Below the pieces are notes generated by a model. The model saw only the letters and a program-made list of their open reading frames with translations, was not told where the DNA came from and did not search any database. The translations under genes and the position numbers were made by a program. From assembly GCA_910589415.1 (NCBI GenBank), contig OU342632.1, forward strand, positions 51,573,341 to 51,637,340: a DNA stretch of 64,000 bases, given 5' to 3'. Positions within the stretch are counted from its first letter, which is position 1. Each line of letters opens with the position of its first letter. The stretch comes from Malachius bipustulatus (Eukaryota; Arthropoda; Insecta; Coleoptera; Melyridae). This document shows, piece by piece, positions 22,444-31,584 of this stretch.

Positions 22444-22886
22444 TGTTTCATGTTCATTTTTAAAAATCCTTGCCGCCTTCCTTTTTACCACGTCCCTTGG
22501 TTCGACCTATAACGTCTATGCGCAAGGGCACAGGTGTCGCCGTCGCGTCGCGAGACCGTGCGGCAGTAAGTAGATAACGAGTCGTCACCGTGGTCGGAGT
22601 GAAAATACATTTCGTATTGTGAACTTCTTCACTGTTCGTCGTGTCCTGTCTTCGCCCCTTCAGAAGCAGGAAAATACATGCCGGGCCCGTGCGAAGCTGT
22701 CTACCACATCGAACAACAAGATTATTATTGAATTTAATCAATCAACTGGTTATGGTATTTAGACTCATCACCTAACGTCGTTAAAAAGGTAGGTCAACCA
22801 TCTTCCATTGTTATTTTCTTCCCGTCGATTAATTCATTAATAATCCCATCCGTTCAAATTTAAGCTCCATGAACAATCTTCGTTCA
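22444..22886 (+). repeat. 5' long terminal repeat of the BEL/Pao element
   Basis: 443 bp, starting TGTTTCATG and ending CTTCGTTCA. Identical by eye to 28977-29419. GC-rich in its first half, unlike the surrounding DNA. I see no clear TATA box, so transcription may start from an initiator, as in many BEL/Pao LTRs. The 93-codon minus-strand frame inside it is a chance frame and is repeated in the other LTR. Confidence 0.97.
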
Positions 22887-22891
22887 TTTTA

Positions 22892-22914
22892 TGGTCCTTC
22901 GAGCCGGATTTGAA
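22892..22914 (+). promoter_or_regulatory. Primer-binding site, tRNA-Tyr type
   Basis: TGGTCCTTCGAGCCGGATT begins five bases after the left LTR. Its complement ends ...CCGGCTCGAAGGACCA, which is what I recall for the 3' end of eukaryotic tRNA-Tyr (acceptor stem CCTTCGA / TCGAAGG plus CCA). Pairing extends at least 18 bases. The tRNA identity comes from remembered tRNA-Tyr sequence and is not checked against this species. Confidence 0.8.
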
Positions 22915-23597
22915 AAGCTCTATTAACATACAGCTCATTATTTGTAAATTAATACCGTCAAAAAAAAAAAGAAATTATCTGTGTTTTGTCTTGTGATTTG
23001 CATGGGTAATTTATTTTAAGATCGCATTTGAAATCATACCTATTGATTTCAGAAACAATTAGGGAAAGTTTTGGAAAAACAATTTCTCGACATCTGCAGC
23101 ATTGCGCTTCTGTTTTCGTTTTCGTAGGTACCTTTATTTACGCACGCAGTAGTGTTTTGTATTTGCCGTAGTGGTGATAGTGGTGGTGTAGCTCGAGCTC
23201 GAGGTCGCCCTATCACGGTGGTCTCGTCTCGTTTCAAGCAATTTCTCGCTGAAATTATTATCCTCGCAAGCATCACCTTTTGTTCGTCAACATTTTCTTT
23301 CTTGTTAGTTGACTTTCAAGAAGAAATATTTATTCACTCGGTTGGGTGAATTTTTACGTAACGAATTTATTCCTTCTCATCGAAATTTATTCATAATAGA
23401 TTGGTCAGAACATAGGTAGGTACTTTTATGTACTTTGTTGTCTCGGTTGTTTTTTAATGATTTTATTTGCGCCCGTCAGTAAATAATTATTATTATTACC
23501 GATTGCCTTTGTTTTTGAATTATTGTTTTTTGTATCTCGTTACTACATTGACTAATTAAGGCCTTTATTATTTAATTGGTAGATTAATTGTTACGCC
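22915..23597 (+). other. Leader of the BEL/Pao element
   Basis: Untranslated 683 bases between the primer-binding site and the gag-pol start. Packaging signals would lie here. Short frames at 23049-23349 on both strands are not supported as genes. Confidence 0.7.
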
Positions 23598-26500
23598 ATG
23601 ACAGATAGTAATTATACTATGGAAAAAGCCATCATTTTGGCTAAAATTACTATTGGAAGGTTAGCTCCTTTGGCAGTCTTGGCTGATAAAGCTAAGGATG
23701 ACAGAGATGTTTGTTCTGAATTGAGCCAGTCATTTGATGAAGCTTCATCATTATACCACGAGTTTCAGTTAGTCGTTAAGGGAACTTTATATGATGATTC
23801 ATGCGAGAATTTTGAAACCGTTTGCGGGCAGATTGTCGAGATTGATGCGTTGTTCAGGAGGATCAGGATTGCTCATTCACGGTTTGGCACAGAATTATCG
23901 TCGAAACCTTCGCCCATTATCAAAGCTAATTCGTCAGAATCATTGACTCCAACTCGATCTCTTCCGGAGTCTCAGGCAGGTTCTTCCGACGCTTTGAATA
24001 GGTCATTGAATGTCAAACTTCCTCGTATTAGTCTACCCATTTATGACGGATCGTTGGAATCTTGGTCATCTTATTACAATTTATTTTGTGCGTTGATACA
24101 TGAGAATAGTTCATTATCGAATATTGAAAAATTTCAGTATTTAATTTCGACTCTCTCAAAAGAGCCGTTGGCTTTGGTTAAACATCTACCTCTTACGTCT
24201 GACAATTATGTTATCGCTTACCAGTCCTTGGTGGATCGTTATCAAAATGACAGGGTTCTGGCCACCTTATATTGGAGATCGGTCTTTGAGGCTTCGAAGG
24301 TCTCATCAGAGTCTAGTCATGCTCTTCGGACTTTATTGAACACGTTTGTTGAAAACATCACAGCATTAGAAAGGATCCCTAATTTAGATTTATGGGACTT
24401 CACAGTCTTCAATGTGTTTGTTCAGAAGTTAGATAGTGGGACACGCAAACGATTTGAAATGGCATTTGCTCAGACTGAATTTCCTACCTTCGACGATTTG
24501 AAACAGTTTGTTAACGATCAATGCCGCGCTTTAGAAGCTAGTTCATTTACTAATCAGCCTAGTTCCACGCCAAAATTGGGTACTGTTGAACGTAAGCCAG
24601 TTACTAATGGGTCTAGAAACGCATCTTCGTCTCATCGTCATAGATCTCAGGCGTTATTGGCTTCTTCTGCGGATGCATCAGCGTCAAATGCATCTTCAGT
24701 GAGATCTAACTGCTTCCATTGCAAGGGTGCATCACATCAAATTGTGAATTGCCCTTCATTTTTAGACCTTTCGCCATACAATCGTCATTTGTTGATCAAG
24801 GCTGCAAAACATTGCAACAATTGTTTGAAACCGTCACATACGATGAAATCATGTACGTCTTCGTCTAGGTGTCAACATTGTTCACAACCACATCATTCAT
24901 TACTTCACTTTGCCGGTAGCAAGGATAATCCGTCGTCAAGCGCAACATCTAATACGTTGCCTAATGGTGTTTTATCAGATTCACCAGTCACATTATCGTC
25001 CACAGTAAATTTGACATCTTCATCCGATACGACTTTGGTTTTGTTGTCCACGGTAGCATTGGAGATTCAAGATCGTTTTGGTAATTACAAGCAGGTTAGA
25101 GCCCTTTGTGATTCCGGTAGCCAGTCTACTTTTATAACCGCACGATGTCGCAAACACCTTGGTTTGGCTATCGATCGCTCATCGATACCTCTTGCTGGTT
25201 TAGGTCAAACAGCCATTACTTCCTCTCACGGGCGTACTAACTGTCAAATTCGTCCGATCGGTTCGCCAGAGCAGGTTTGTAAGGTTTCTGCAATTGTGCT
25301 TCCAACGATTTGTTCTAATCTTCCGGCCGTGCCTCTACCACACACAAGGTCGTTTGAAAATTTACCGTTAGCTGATCCTCATTGGAATGTCCCATCGTCG
25401 GTGGACATGCTTTTGGGAGCTGATATATTTGCTCATATTGTTCGTGGTGGTTTTATCGCTGGTGATACTGATCATCCAGCAGCCATGAATACTATCTTTG
25501 GCTGGGCATTATTTGGAAATATTTCTTGTACCAGTCCATCTCCAACGAGGTCCTTCTTCGTCATGACAAATCCTTCGCTTGATGATACCTTAAAGGCCTT
25601 TTGGAACGTTGAAGAAGTTCCCAACGTCGTTAGCAAATCTCCAGAGGATCAGAGTTGTGAATCGTCTTTTGTTAATGATCATTATCGTAACCAATCAGGT
25701 CGGTTTTGTGTATCCTTGCCATTCAAGGAACCAAATTCGTTGCCTTCATTCCTTGATTCTGAGAAAATCGCGGACAATCGTCTCCGTACTCTTGAACGTC
25801 GCTTATCCAAGGATTCGGCGCTTCGTGACAAATATAATGAATTTCTGTCGGAATACATCGCATCTGGGCACATGTCTCTTTTAACGTCAACCCCGTCAGA
25901 TTCGAATTGCTATTTCATTCCCCATCACTGCGTCTTCAAGGGTGAGGGAATCTCTTCAAAGATTCGAGTGGTGTTTGATGCGTCGGCTAAAGCGTCAAAT
26001 AATGTTTCACTTAACGATGCATTGTTTGTCGGGCCTAAACTTCAAAATGACATTTCTGTCATTTTACTTCGTTTTCGTCTTCATGAATATGTGTTCACCT
26101 GTGATATACGACAGATGTACCGTCAAATTTTGGTGACAGAAGCCCATCAATCGTTTCAATTAATTCGGTGGCGTTCGTCGCCCGAAGACCCCATTGACAC
26201 ATATCGTTTGAACACTGTCACTTATGGAGTGTCCAGCTCTCCTTTTCTCGCTATTCGTTGTCTTTTGCAACTAGCGCAAGAGGGCGAACAAGATTTCCCA
26301 CTTGCCGCGCATGCGATTCGTAATGCATTGTACGTTGATGACTTTGCAACCGGGGCAGACGATCTTCAGACTGCCTCAGAGTTGAAGAGGCAACTCATTG
26401 GTTTATTGAAAGGGGGTCAATTCGAACTTCGAAAATGGGCTTCGAATCATCCTGACCTTTTACTTGGACTACCTGCTGAGCATTGTCAAATTCATGCATC

Positions 26501-28859
26501 GTCGTTTGATTCTGATTCTGACACAATGCTTAAGATTCTTGGCTTGCTGTGGCAATCGTCTAGTGATTCTTTCTCATTCAGCGTTAAGCAGATTGAGTCA
26601 CCATGTACAAAGCGATCTATTTTATCTGAAATTGCTCGCATATATGATCCTTTGGGATTCTTGTGTCCTATCACTTTTTTTGCGAAACGTCTCATTCAGC
26701 ACTTGTGGTCTTTGGGATTAGACTGGGATTCTGAACCCCCGTCTGACGTCTGCGAACAATGGAAGCATTACAAATCGTCACTTCCTGTCATATCTGAACT
26801 GAGCATTCCTCGCCGTTTGAAGCTTGTTTCATCGACATGCCAGCTTCACGGATTTTGTGACGCGTCTGAGTCTGGCATGGCAGCTGTTGTTTATTTTCGG
26901 TGTGTTGATCCAGAAGGGATGGTTCATGTGTCTTTTGTCATGGCCAAGTCCAAGGTCGCCCCGTTGAAGCGAATCTCTATTCCGCGCCTTGAACTATGCG
27001 CAGCGGTTTTGCTAGCCAAATTAATTGCTCATATCATTCAGAATTGTTCTGAAAGCGTCGTCATCGAGCAAATATTTGCATGGAGTGATTCGACAGTCAC
27101 TCTTTCATGGATCCGTTCGTCTCCACATAAGTGGAAAACGTTTGTGGCTAATCGAGTCACATATGTTCAAGAAAGAGTTCCTCCCGATCGTTGGCATCAT
27201 GTTCGGTCGGCTGAAAATCCAGCTGATCCAGCATCACGTGGTCTTTTTCCCCGCGAACTTTTAATAAGTTCTCTATGGTGGGCGGGGCCGCATTGGCTTA
27301 CGGAATCTCCGGAAAATTGGCCTTTAAATTCATCGTCGTCCACTGATGTGGATATAAATGAAGAAGCTAGGATTGTCGTGTTACACTCTCATGTCGTCAC
27401 GTCAGATATTGAGATTTTGCTAACTCGATTTTCCTCTCTACGCAAAATACAGGGCATTGTGGCTTACTGCCTGCGTTTTCTTCACAACGCTCGTCATAAG
27501 CCCAAAATTGTTGGTCCGTTGACAGATGCAAAATTACATCAGTCTTTGTTGTTAATCGTCAAGGCGGTTCAGGCAGCTATCTTTCAGCCAGAACTTGCCA
27601 AACTTCAAAGTGGACAGCCTTGTAGTAAATATCTGCAAAAATTGTCTCCCTTTATAGATAATGCGGGTATTCTTCGCGTCGGTGGTCGTCTGGCAAATTC
27701 GTCATTGCCATTTGGTACCAAACACCCTGCTTTACTTCCAAGTCGTCATCGTTTGACTGAACTAATAATTTTGCAAGTTCACAATCGTCATCTGCATCCA
27801 GGGATTCAAACAACTATGTATCTGATACAACAGAATTTTTGGATTCTCGCCTTTCGTCAAACAATCCGTCATTATTTGAAAACGTGCAACCGTTGCTTTC
27901 GGGTTCATCCACGTTCTCTTACACCCCCCATGGGCAATTTGCCCTCGTTTCGTGTAAGTCAGGTTAAAGCTTTTAGTTGTGTAGGTGTGGATTACGGAGG
28001 TCCTTTTCCCATTTTGATGTCACGTCATCGAGGCGCTCGTACCCAAAAGGCTTATTTGTGCTTGTTTGTTTGCGCTGCAACAAGGGCCATTCACGTCGAA
28101 GTCGCTTCAGACTTATCAAGCGAAACGTTCCTCGCTGCCCTTCGTCGATTTATCGCTAGACGAGGACGTTGCTCGTTTCTTTTCAGTGACTGTGGCACGA
28201 ACTTTGTCGGTGCCCATCGTTTGCTCGTCGAATACATGAAATCCGCTGTGGAAGCAGAGTCCATCGAATGGCGCTTTAACCCGCCTTCCTCGCCTCACTT
28301 CGGAGGGTTATTCGAAAGCGGAATTAAGTCCGTGAAAACTCATCTGGCCAGGGTCATTGGTCAACAAATCTTAACATATGAGGAACTCAACACTCTTCTT
28401 GTTCAAGTCGAAGCGGTGTTGAATTCGCGTCCGTTATTGTGTGGTGTCAGCGCTGATCCTAATGACCTAACCGTTCTCACACCCGGTCATTTTCTTACTC
28501 TTGAAACCCTAACAGCACCACCTGATCCAGATCTATCCCATTTGAAACTTTCTCGTCTGTCTCGTTGGCAATTAGTGCAACGTTTGCACTATGATTTTTG
28601 GAAACGGTGGAAGAACGAATATCTTCATACGTTCTATCAACGTGGTAAATGGAGTAAGACCAAGACATTTGATGTTGCAGATGTCGGGACATTGGTACTG
28701 ATCAAGGATGAACTTGCCCCTCCCCTTCAGTGGAGGCTTGGCAGAATTGTTCACCTTCATTTTGGGTCAGACAAAATTGCTCGAGTCGCTACACTTCAAA
28801 CGAAAACCGGGCTCCTTAAGAGACCCCTCGTTAAGTTGTGTCCTTTACCGTCACAATAA
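23598..28859 (+). CDS. BEL/Pao gag-pol polyprotein, 1753 aa, intact
   Basis: This single frame encodes every enzyme for copying and inserting the element. Residues about 140-290 form the gag-like DUF1759 region (PRISLPIYDGSLESW). Three zinc knuckles follow: CFHCKGASHQIVNC at 372-385, CNNCLKPSHTMKSC at 406-419 and a CCHH type from 425. The aspartic protease has DSGSQST with catalytic D505. The reverse transcriptase spans about 772-960 with YVDD at 912-915. The RNase H region includes GFCDASESG (D1088). The integrase has an H2C2 zinc site (H1395 or H1398, H1400, C1430, C1433) and a DDE triad at D1465, D1531 and E1573, followed by a DUF5641-type tail. The length is normal for the family. I chose the first ATG after the leader because no earlier in-frame ATG exists. 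No frameshift or stop interrupts it and no catalytic residue is missing. Confidence 0.97.
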   Translation: MTDSNYTMEKAIILAKITIGRLAPLAVLADKAKDDRDVCSELSQSFDEASSLYHEFQLVVKGTLYDDSCENFETVCGQIVEIDALFRRIRIAHSRFGTELSSKPSPIIKANSSESLTPTRSLPESQAGSSDALNRSLNVKLPRISLPIYDGSLESWSSYYNLFCALIHENSSLSNIEKFQYLISTLSKEPLALVKHLPLTSDNYVIAYQSLVDRYQNDRVLATLYWRSVFEASKVSSESSHALRTLLNTFVENITALERIPNLDLWDFTVFNVFVQKLDSGTRKRFEMAFAQTEFPTFDDLKQFVNDQCRALEASSFTNQPSSTPKLGTVERKPVTNGSRNASSSHRHRSQALLASSADASASNASSVRSNCFHCKGASHQIVNCPSFLDLSPYNRHLLIKAAKHCNNCLKPSHTMKSCTSSSRCQHCSQPHHSLLHFAGSKDNPSSSATSNTLPNGVLSDSPVTLSSTVNLTSSSDTTLVLLSTVALEIQDRFGNYKQVRALCDSGSQSTFITARCRKHLGLAIDRSSIPLAGLGQTAITSSHGRTNCQIRPIGSPEQVCKVSAIVLPTICSNLPAVPLPHTRSFENLPLADPHWNVPSSVDMLLGADIFAHIVRGGFIAGDTDHPAAMNTIFGWALFGNISCTSPSPTRSFFVMTNPSLDDTLKAFWNVEEVPNVVSKSPEDQSCESSFVNDHYRNQSGRFCVSLPFKEPNSLPSFLDSEKIADNRLRTLERRLSKDSALRDKYNEFLSEYIASGHMSLLTSTPSDSNCYFIPHHCVFKGEGISSKIRVVFDASAKASNNVSLNDALFVGPKLQNDISVILLRFRLHEYVFTCDIRQMYRQILVTEAHQSFQLIRWRSSPEDPIDTYRLNTVTYGVSSSPFLAIRCLLQLAQEGEQDFPLAAHAIRNALYVDDFATGADDLQTASELKRQLIGLLKGGQFELRKWASNHPDLLLGLPAEHCQIHASSFDSDSDTMLKILGLLWQSSSDSFSFSVKQIESPCTKRSILSEIARIYDPLGFLCPITFFAKRLIQHLWSLGLDWDSEPPSDVCEQWKHYKSSLPVISELSIPRRLKLVSSTCQLHGFCDASESGMAAVVYFRCVDPEGMVHVSFVMAKSKVAPLKRISIPRLELCAAVLLAKLIAHIIQNCSESVVIEQIFAWSDSTVTLSWIRSSPHKWKTFVANRVTYVQERVPPDRWHHVRSAENPADPASRGLFPRELLISSLWWAGPHWLTESPENWPLNSSSSTDVDINEEARIVVLHSHVVTSDIEILLTRFSSLRKIQGIVAYCLRFLHNARHKPKIVGPLTDAKLHQSLLLIVKAVQAAIFQPELAKLQSGQPCSKYLQKLSPFIDNAGILRVGGRLANSSLPFGTKHPALLPSRHRLTELIILQVHNRHLHPGIQTTMYLIQQNFWILAFRQTIRHYLKTCNRCFRVHPRSLTPPMGNLPSFRVSQVKAFSCVGVDYGGPFPILMSRHRGARTQKAYLCLFVCAATRAIHVEVASDLSSETFLAALRRFIARRGRCSFLFSDCGTNFVGAHRLLVEYMKSAVEAESIEWRFNPPSSPHFGGLFESGIKSVKTHLARVIGQQILTYEELNTLLVQVEAVLNSRPLLCGVSADPNDLTVLTPGHFLTLETLTAPPDPDLSHLKLSRLSRWQLVQRLHYDFWKRWKNEYLHTFYQRGKWSKTKTFDVADVGTLVLIKDELAPPLQWRLGRIVHLHFGSDKIARVATLQTKTGLLKRPLVKLCPLPSQ

Positions 28860-28959
28860 GCAAGACACAACACATGTAAATAGTTAGAATTCTAACTTCA
28901 TTCGTTTCTTTTTTTTTTTTTTCTTCTCTTCTCATCAGAAAATTACTTTATTTTATAGT

Positions 28960-28976
28960 AATTTTGGTGGGCGGTA
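28960..28976 (+). promoter_or_regulatory. Polypurine tract region of the BEL/Pao element
   Basis: TTTTGGTGGGCGGTA abuts the TG of the right LTR. This is the position where plus-strand synthesis is primed. The tract is short and contains pyrimidines. A T-rich run lies farther upstream at about 28909-28925. Confidence 0.65.
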
Positions 28977-29419
28977 TGTTTCATGTTCATTTTTAAAAAT
29001 CCTTGCCGCCTTCCTTTTTACCACGTCCCTTGGTTCGACCTATAACGTCTATGCGCAAGGGCACAGGTGTCGCCGTCGCGTCGCGAGACCGTGCGGCAGT
29101 AAGTAGATAACGAGTCGTCACCGTGGTCGGAGTGAAAATACATTTCGTATTGTGAACTTCTTCACTGTTCGTCGTGTCCTGTCTTCGCCCCTTCAGAAGC
29201 AGGAAAATACATGCCGGGCCCGTGCGAAGCTGTCTACCACATCGAACAACAAGATTATTATTGAATTTAATCAATCAACTGGTTATGGTATTTAGACTCA
29301 TCACCTAACGTCGTTAAAAAGGTAGGTCAACCATCTTCCATTGTTATTTTCTTCCCGTCGATTAATTCATTAATAATCCCATCCGTTCAAATTTAAGCTC
29401 CATGAACAATCTTCGTTCA
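28977..29419 (+). repeat. 3' long terminal repeat of the BEL/Pao element
   Basis: 443 bp, identical by eye to the left LTR and ending CA just before the right AATGT. I see no canonical AATAAA. The signal that ends the transcript is not obvious. Confidence 0.97.
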
Positions 29420-29424
29420 AATGT
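29420..29424. other. Target-site duplication (right), AATGT
   Basis: Matches the five bases before the left LTR (22439-22443). This confirms a complete, undisturbed insertion. Confidence 0.93.
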
Positions 29425-29704
29425 GCTAAAATGAAATCAATTTATTTATTTAAATTATTAATTCAAAACATCGTGAACCGATTATATCTTCTTGGTTTTC
29501 TGGCTGGCGTCGAGTTCACCTATCGCAAGGGGTGTCTGTGTCAAGGTCATCGCTTCAGCTAGTCGTCTGATGCCGTCAGATTGCTACAAAAACACACAAA
29601 AATACAAGATTAAATGCACCTACCCGTGGAGCGTCCGTAGCACGGGAGTGAGAGAGATATTAACACCTCGGCTTTGTCGATATCCAGATAAGGTTTTTAT
29701 TATT
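29425..29704. other. Spacer without gene
   Basis: The right flank of the BEL/Pao insertion is AT-rich for about 60 bases and then mixed. The 76-codon frame at 29492-29722 has no recognisable domain. Confidence 0.35.
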
Positions 29705-30052
29705 AAGCTGCGTACTCACTAGAGCACGAGCCCCGAATGAGCGCCCCGAACAGAGCTGAACCGCTCAGATGTGGACGGGCATCCGAACAGAGCCAAGCAC
29801 GCTCAGGTTGTTCGGCGAACGTGCTCAGACCGATTCGAGCTCTGTCGGTAAAGGATGTTCGCGTTATTAAGTCTGGACGGGATTAACCAGCTCTAGCTCT
29901 ACTGCCAAACTAAGTATCTACGAACAACTGGATCAGTGCCGAACCGAATGCTCGTTCGGGGCTCGGGTGAAAAATATAAACGCCCCGAATGCTCGGCTCT
30001 GCTCTGTTCGGCGGTTCGGCGCACTCGTTCGGGGCAAATGCTCTAGGCATAA
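29705..30052. repeat. GC-rich foldback with GTTCGGGGC units
   Basis: The left arm carries GTACTCACTAGAGCACGAGC, CCCCGAAT and CGCCCCGAACAGAGC. The right arm mirrors it with GCTCTGTTCGGCGG, TCGTTCGGGGC and AAATGCTCTAGG. The interior repeats GAACAGAGC/GCTCTGTTC-like words. It is strikingly GC-rich next to AT-rich flanks. It encodes nothing. A single-ended relative (GGCTGCTTACTCTCATAGAGCA) lies at 36992-37014. Confidence 0.65.
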
Positions 30053-30834
30053 TTGATCAACTTTCAATTCTACGATATACGGAAGATTAAATTTACGTCT
30101 AGCCGACTAGATCTTCCATGTGCAGCTTACGTAGAAGATCTCGACCGGTGACTTGGCGCTAGAGCAACATTCTAGCGTCTTGGGAAAAGAATTGACACCG
30201 CTTCGGAACAATTAAATCAGGGCAGGGCAACATGCTATCACTGATTTGCGTTCGATAGCCCGGAGGGCGCGCTCTGGTGAATCACCTGGAGGAAGGGCAA
30301 CTTCCAAGCTCCAGCGTTAGCTTGTGGATGAATTTCGCGCAACGTGCGAGATACGGGATTGGATTAAAAGTACATAAGTGAAGGAGCAACTTTCCAACAC
30401 TTCGTTCCTTTGGGAGGATTCGGATAGCTATCAGAATATCAAAGGTCAACTTCCTAAGACGTCTATATTCGCTCTCCTCGACTCGTTCTTCCTCCGCTGG
30501 TTTTATAGCCGATCTTCTCGTCAACAACGCCGTGTTATCGGTGCGCGTCCCTTTTTTTGCCTGTTGCTTCTTCATGACAATAACAACATTCCTTTATTTG
30601 AATCAAAATATTACAAATTTTACCAGTGACGCTAGTTTCTGATCGTAAACAACGCCATCTTATCTCTTCAGTTTGCTTGGCTTCGGTTTCTTATCGGTTA
30701 CTACCGTCTTTTTTATTTTAAGTTGAATATTAATATGAAACATTTTATAAAATATAAATTAAATTTAATTTCTCTTTGCTCACACGATATGATTCTATAG
30801 CTGGCTAATATAAGGAATTGTATCTACAGGGTGT
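30053..30834 (-). other. Possible decayed solo LTR or promoter-bearing repeat
   Basis: There is no supported gene; the frames of 97 codons (minus) and 83 codons (plus) overlap and lack domains. On the minus strand CGGCTATAAAACCAGC near 30490-30505 is a good TATA box. It is followed by about 190 bases of mixed composition, resembling a retroelement LTR. I found neither a partner LTR nor a target duplication. A short ACTAGATCTTCC/GTAGAAGATCTCG inverted pair lies at 30103-30145. Confidence 0.3.
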
Positions 30835-31584
30835 CTTGCTAAGGTTGGCCACCGGCCATATCTCGGAAACTAATGGGCCTATAACCTCAAAATAAAAAAA
30901 TTCCAGACATAAGTGATCACGAGAAATTCAATGAAAATATTTTCAAGATGGCCACACTTCTGGAAATACCGGAAGTTGACACCTACTTCGTTATTTTAAC
31001 GGAAACACCCTGTAAAATATTAATTTTTTTAAATGTCTGAAGAAATCGCATACAGGTGGTTTTCACCATTGGAATTTAGATTGAGCGGTTTATGAGTTAT
31101 AAACAAGTGAAAATCGAAAATTTTCAACTTTAAAGCAGTCTACAACTAGAATGACTCAAGATATCTAAAAACGGTTTACATGTCCCTATTGTAACTTTTA
31201 ATGTTTCATCCCACTATGTGGAGGAAATTTTAATACAGGGTGATGAAAATTATCCGATTTTTCATCACCCTGTATTAAAATTTAAACCACATAGTAGGAT
31301 ACTATGTGAAAAGTTAAGATAGGGACATGTAAACCGTTTTTAGATATCTTGAGCCGTTCTCAATTTCTTCAGACATTTAAAAAATATAATATTTTACAGG
31401 GTGTTCCCGTTAAAATAACGAAGTAGGTGTCAACTTCCGGTATTTTCGGAAGTGCGGCCATCTTGAAAATATTTTCATTGAATTTATCGCCATCACTTAT
31501 GTCTGGAAATTTTTTATTTTGAGGTTCTAGGCCCATTAGTTTTCGAGATATAACCGGTGGCCAGCCTTAAGCAGACACCCTGTA
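30835..31584. repeat. Long foldback, family 'GGCCACCGG', 750 bp
   Basis: TACAGGGTGTCTTGCTAAGG at the left mirrors CCTTAAGCAGACACCCTGTA at the right. The internal order is the same as 16534-17664: CGGCCATATCTCGGAAAC, GGAAATACCGGAAGTTGAC, a second AACACCCTGTAAAAT boundary, the core with GAGTTATAAACAAGTG, and a central TACAGGGTGATGAAAATTA that mirrors about 31262. Part of the right core arm is deleted (near 31360). It lacks the MITE present in its relative and so supplies the empty-site sequence. Confidence 0.85.

Larger units (their letters stand above)
22444..29419 (+). mobile_element. Complete BEL/Pao LTR retrotransposon, 6976 bp
   Basis: The element has every structural part: 5-bp target duplication, 443-bp LTR (TG...CA), primer-binding site 5 bp inside it, a 0.7-kb leader, a single gag-pol frame of 1753 codons, a purine-rich tract and a second 443-bp LTR. 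The two LTRs read identically over their full length. LTRs are made identical at insertion, so this copy is very young. The intact frame agrees with that. There is no third frame for an envelope protein. It is therefore best described as an intracellular retrotransposon, and it may be active. Confidence 0.97.

Noticed and set aside
22460..22741. 93-codon minus-strand frame, seen again at 28993-29274
   Set aside because: It lies inside both LTRs and is the antisense of LTR sequence. Its exact repetition is explained by LTR identity.
24711..24908. Host zinc-finger gene
   Set aside because: The three Cys/His knuckles sit in the gag part of the BEL/Pao polyprotein in the standard place for that family.
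30282..30629. Overlapping 97- and 83-codon frames on opposite strands as genes
   Set aside because: Overlapping antisense frames without domains. The TATA-containing LTR-like reading of the region is at least as likely.
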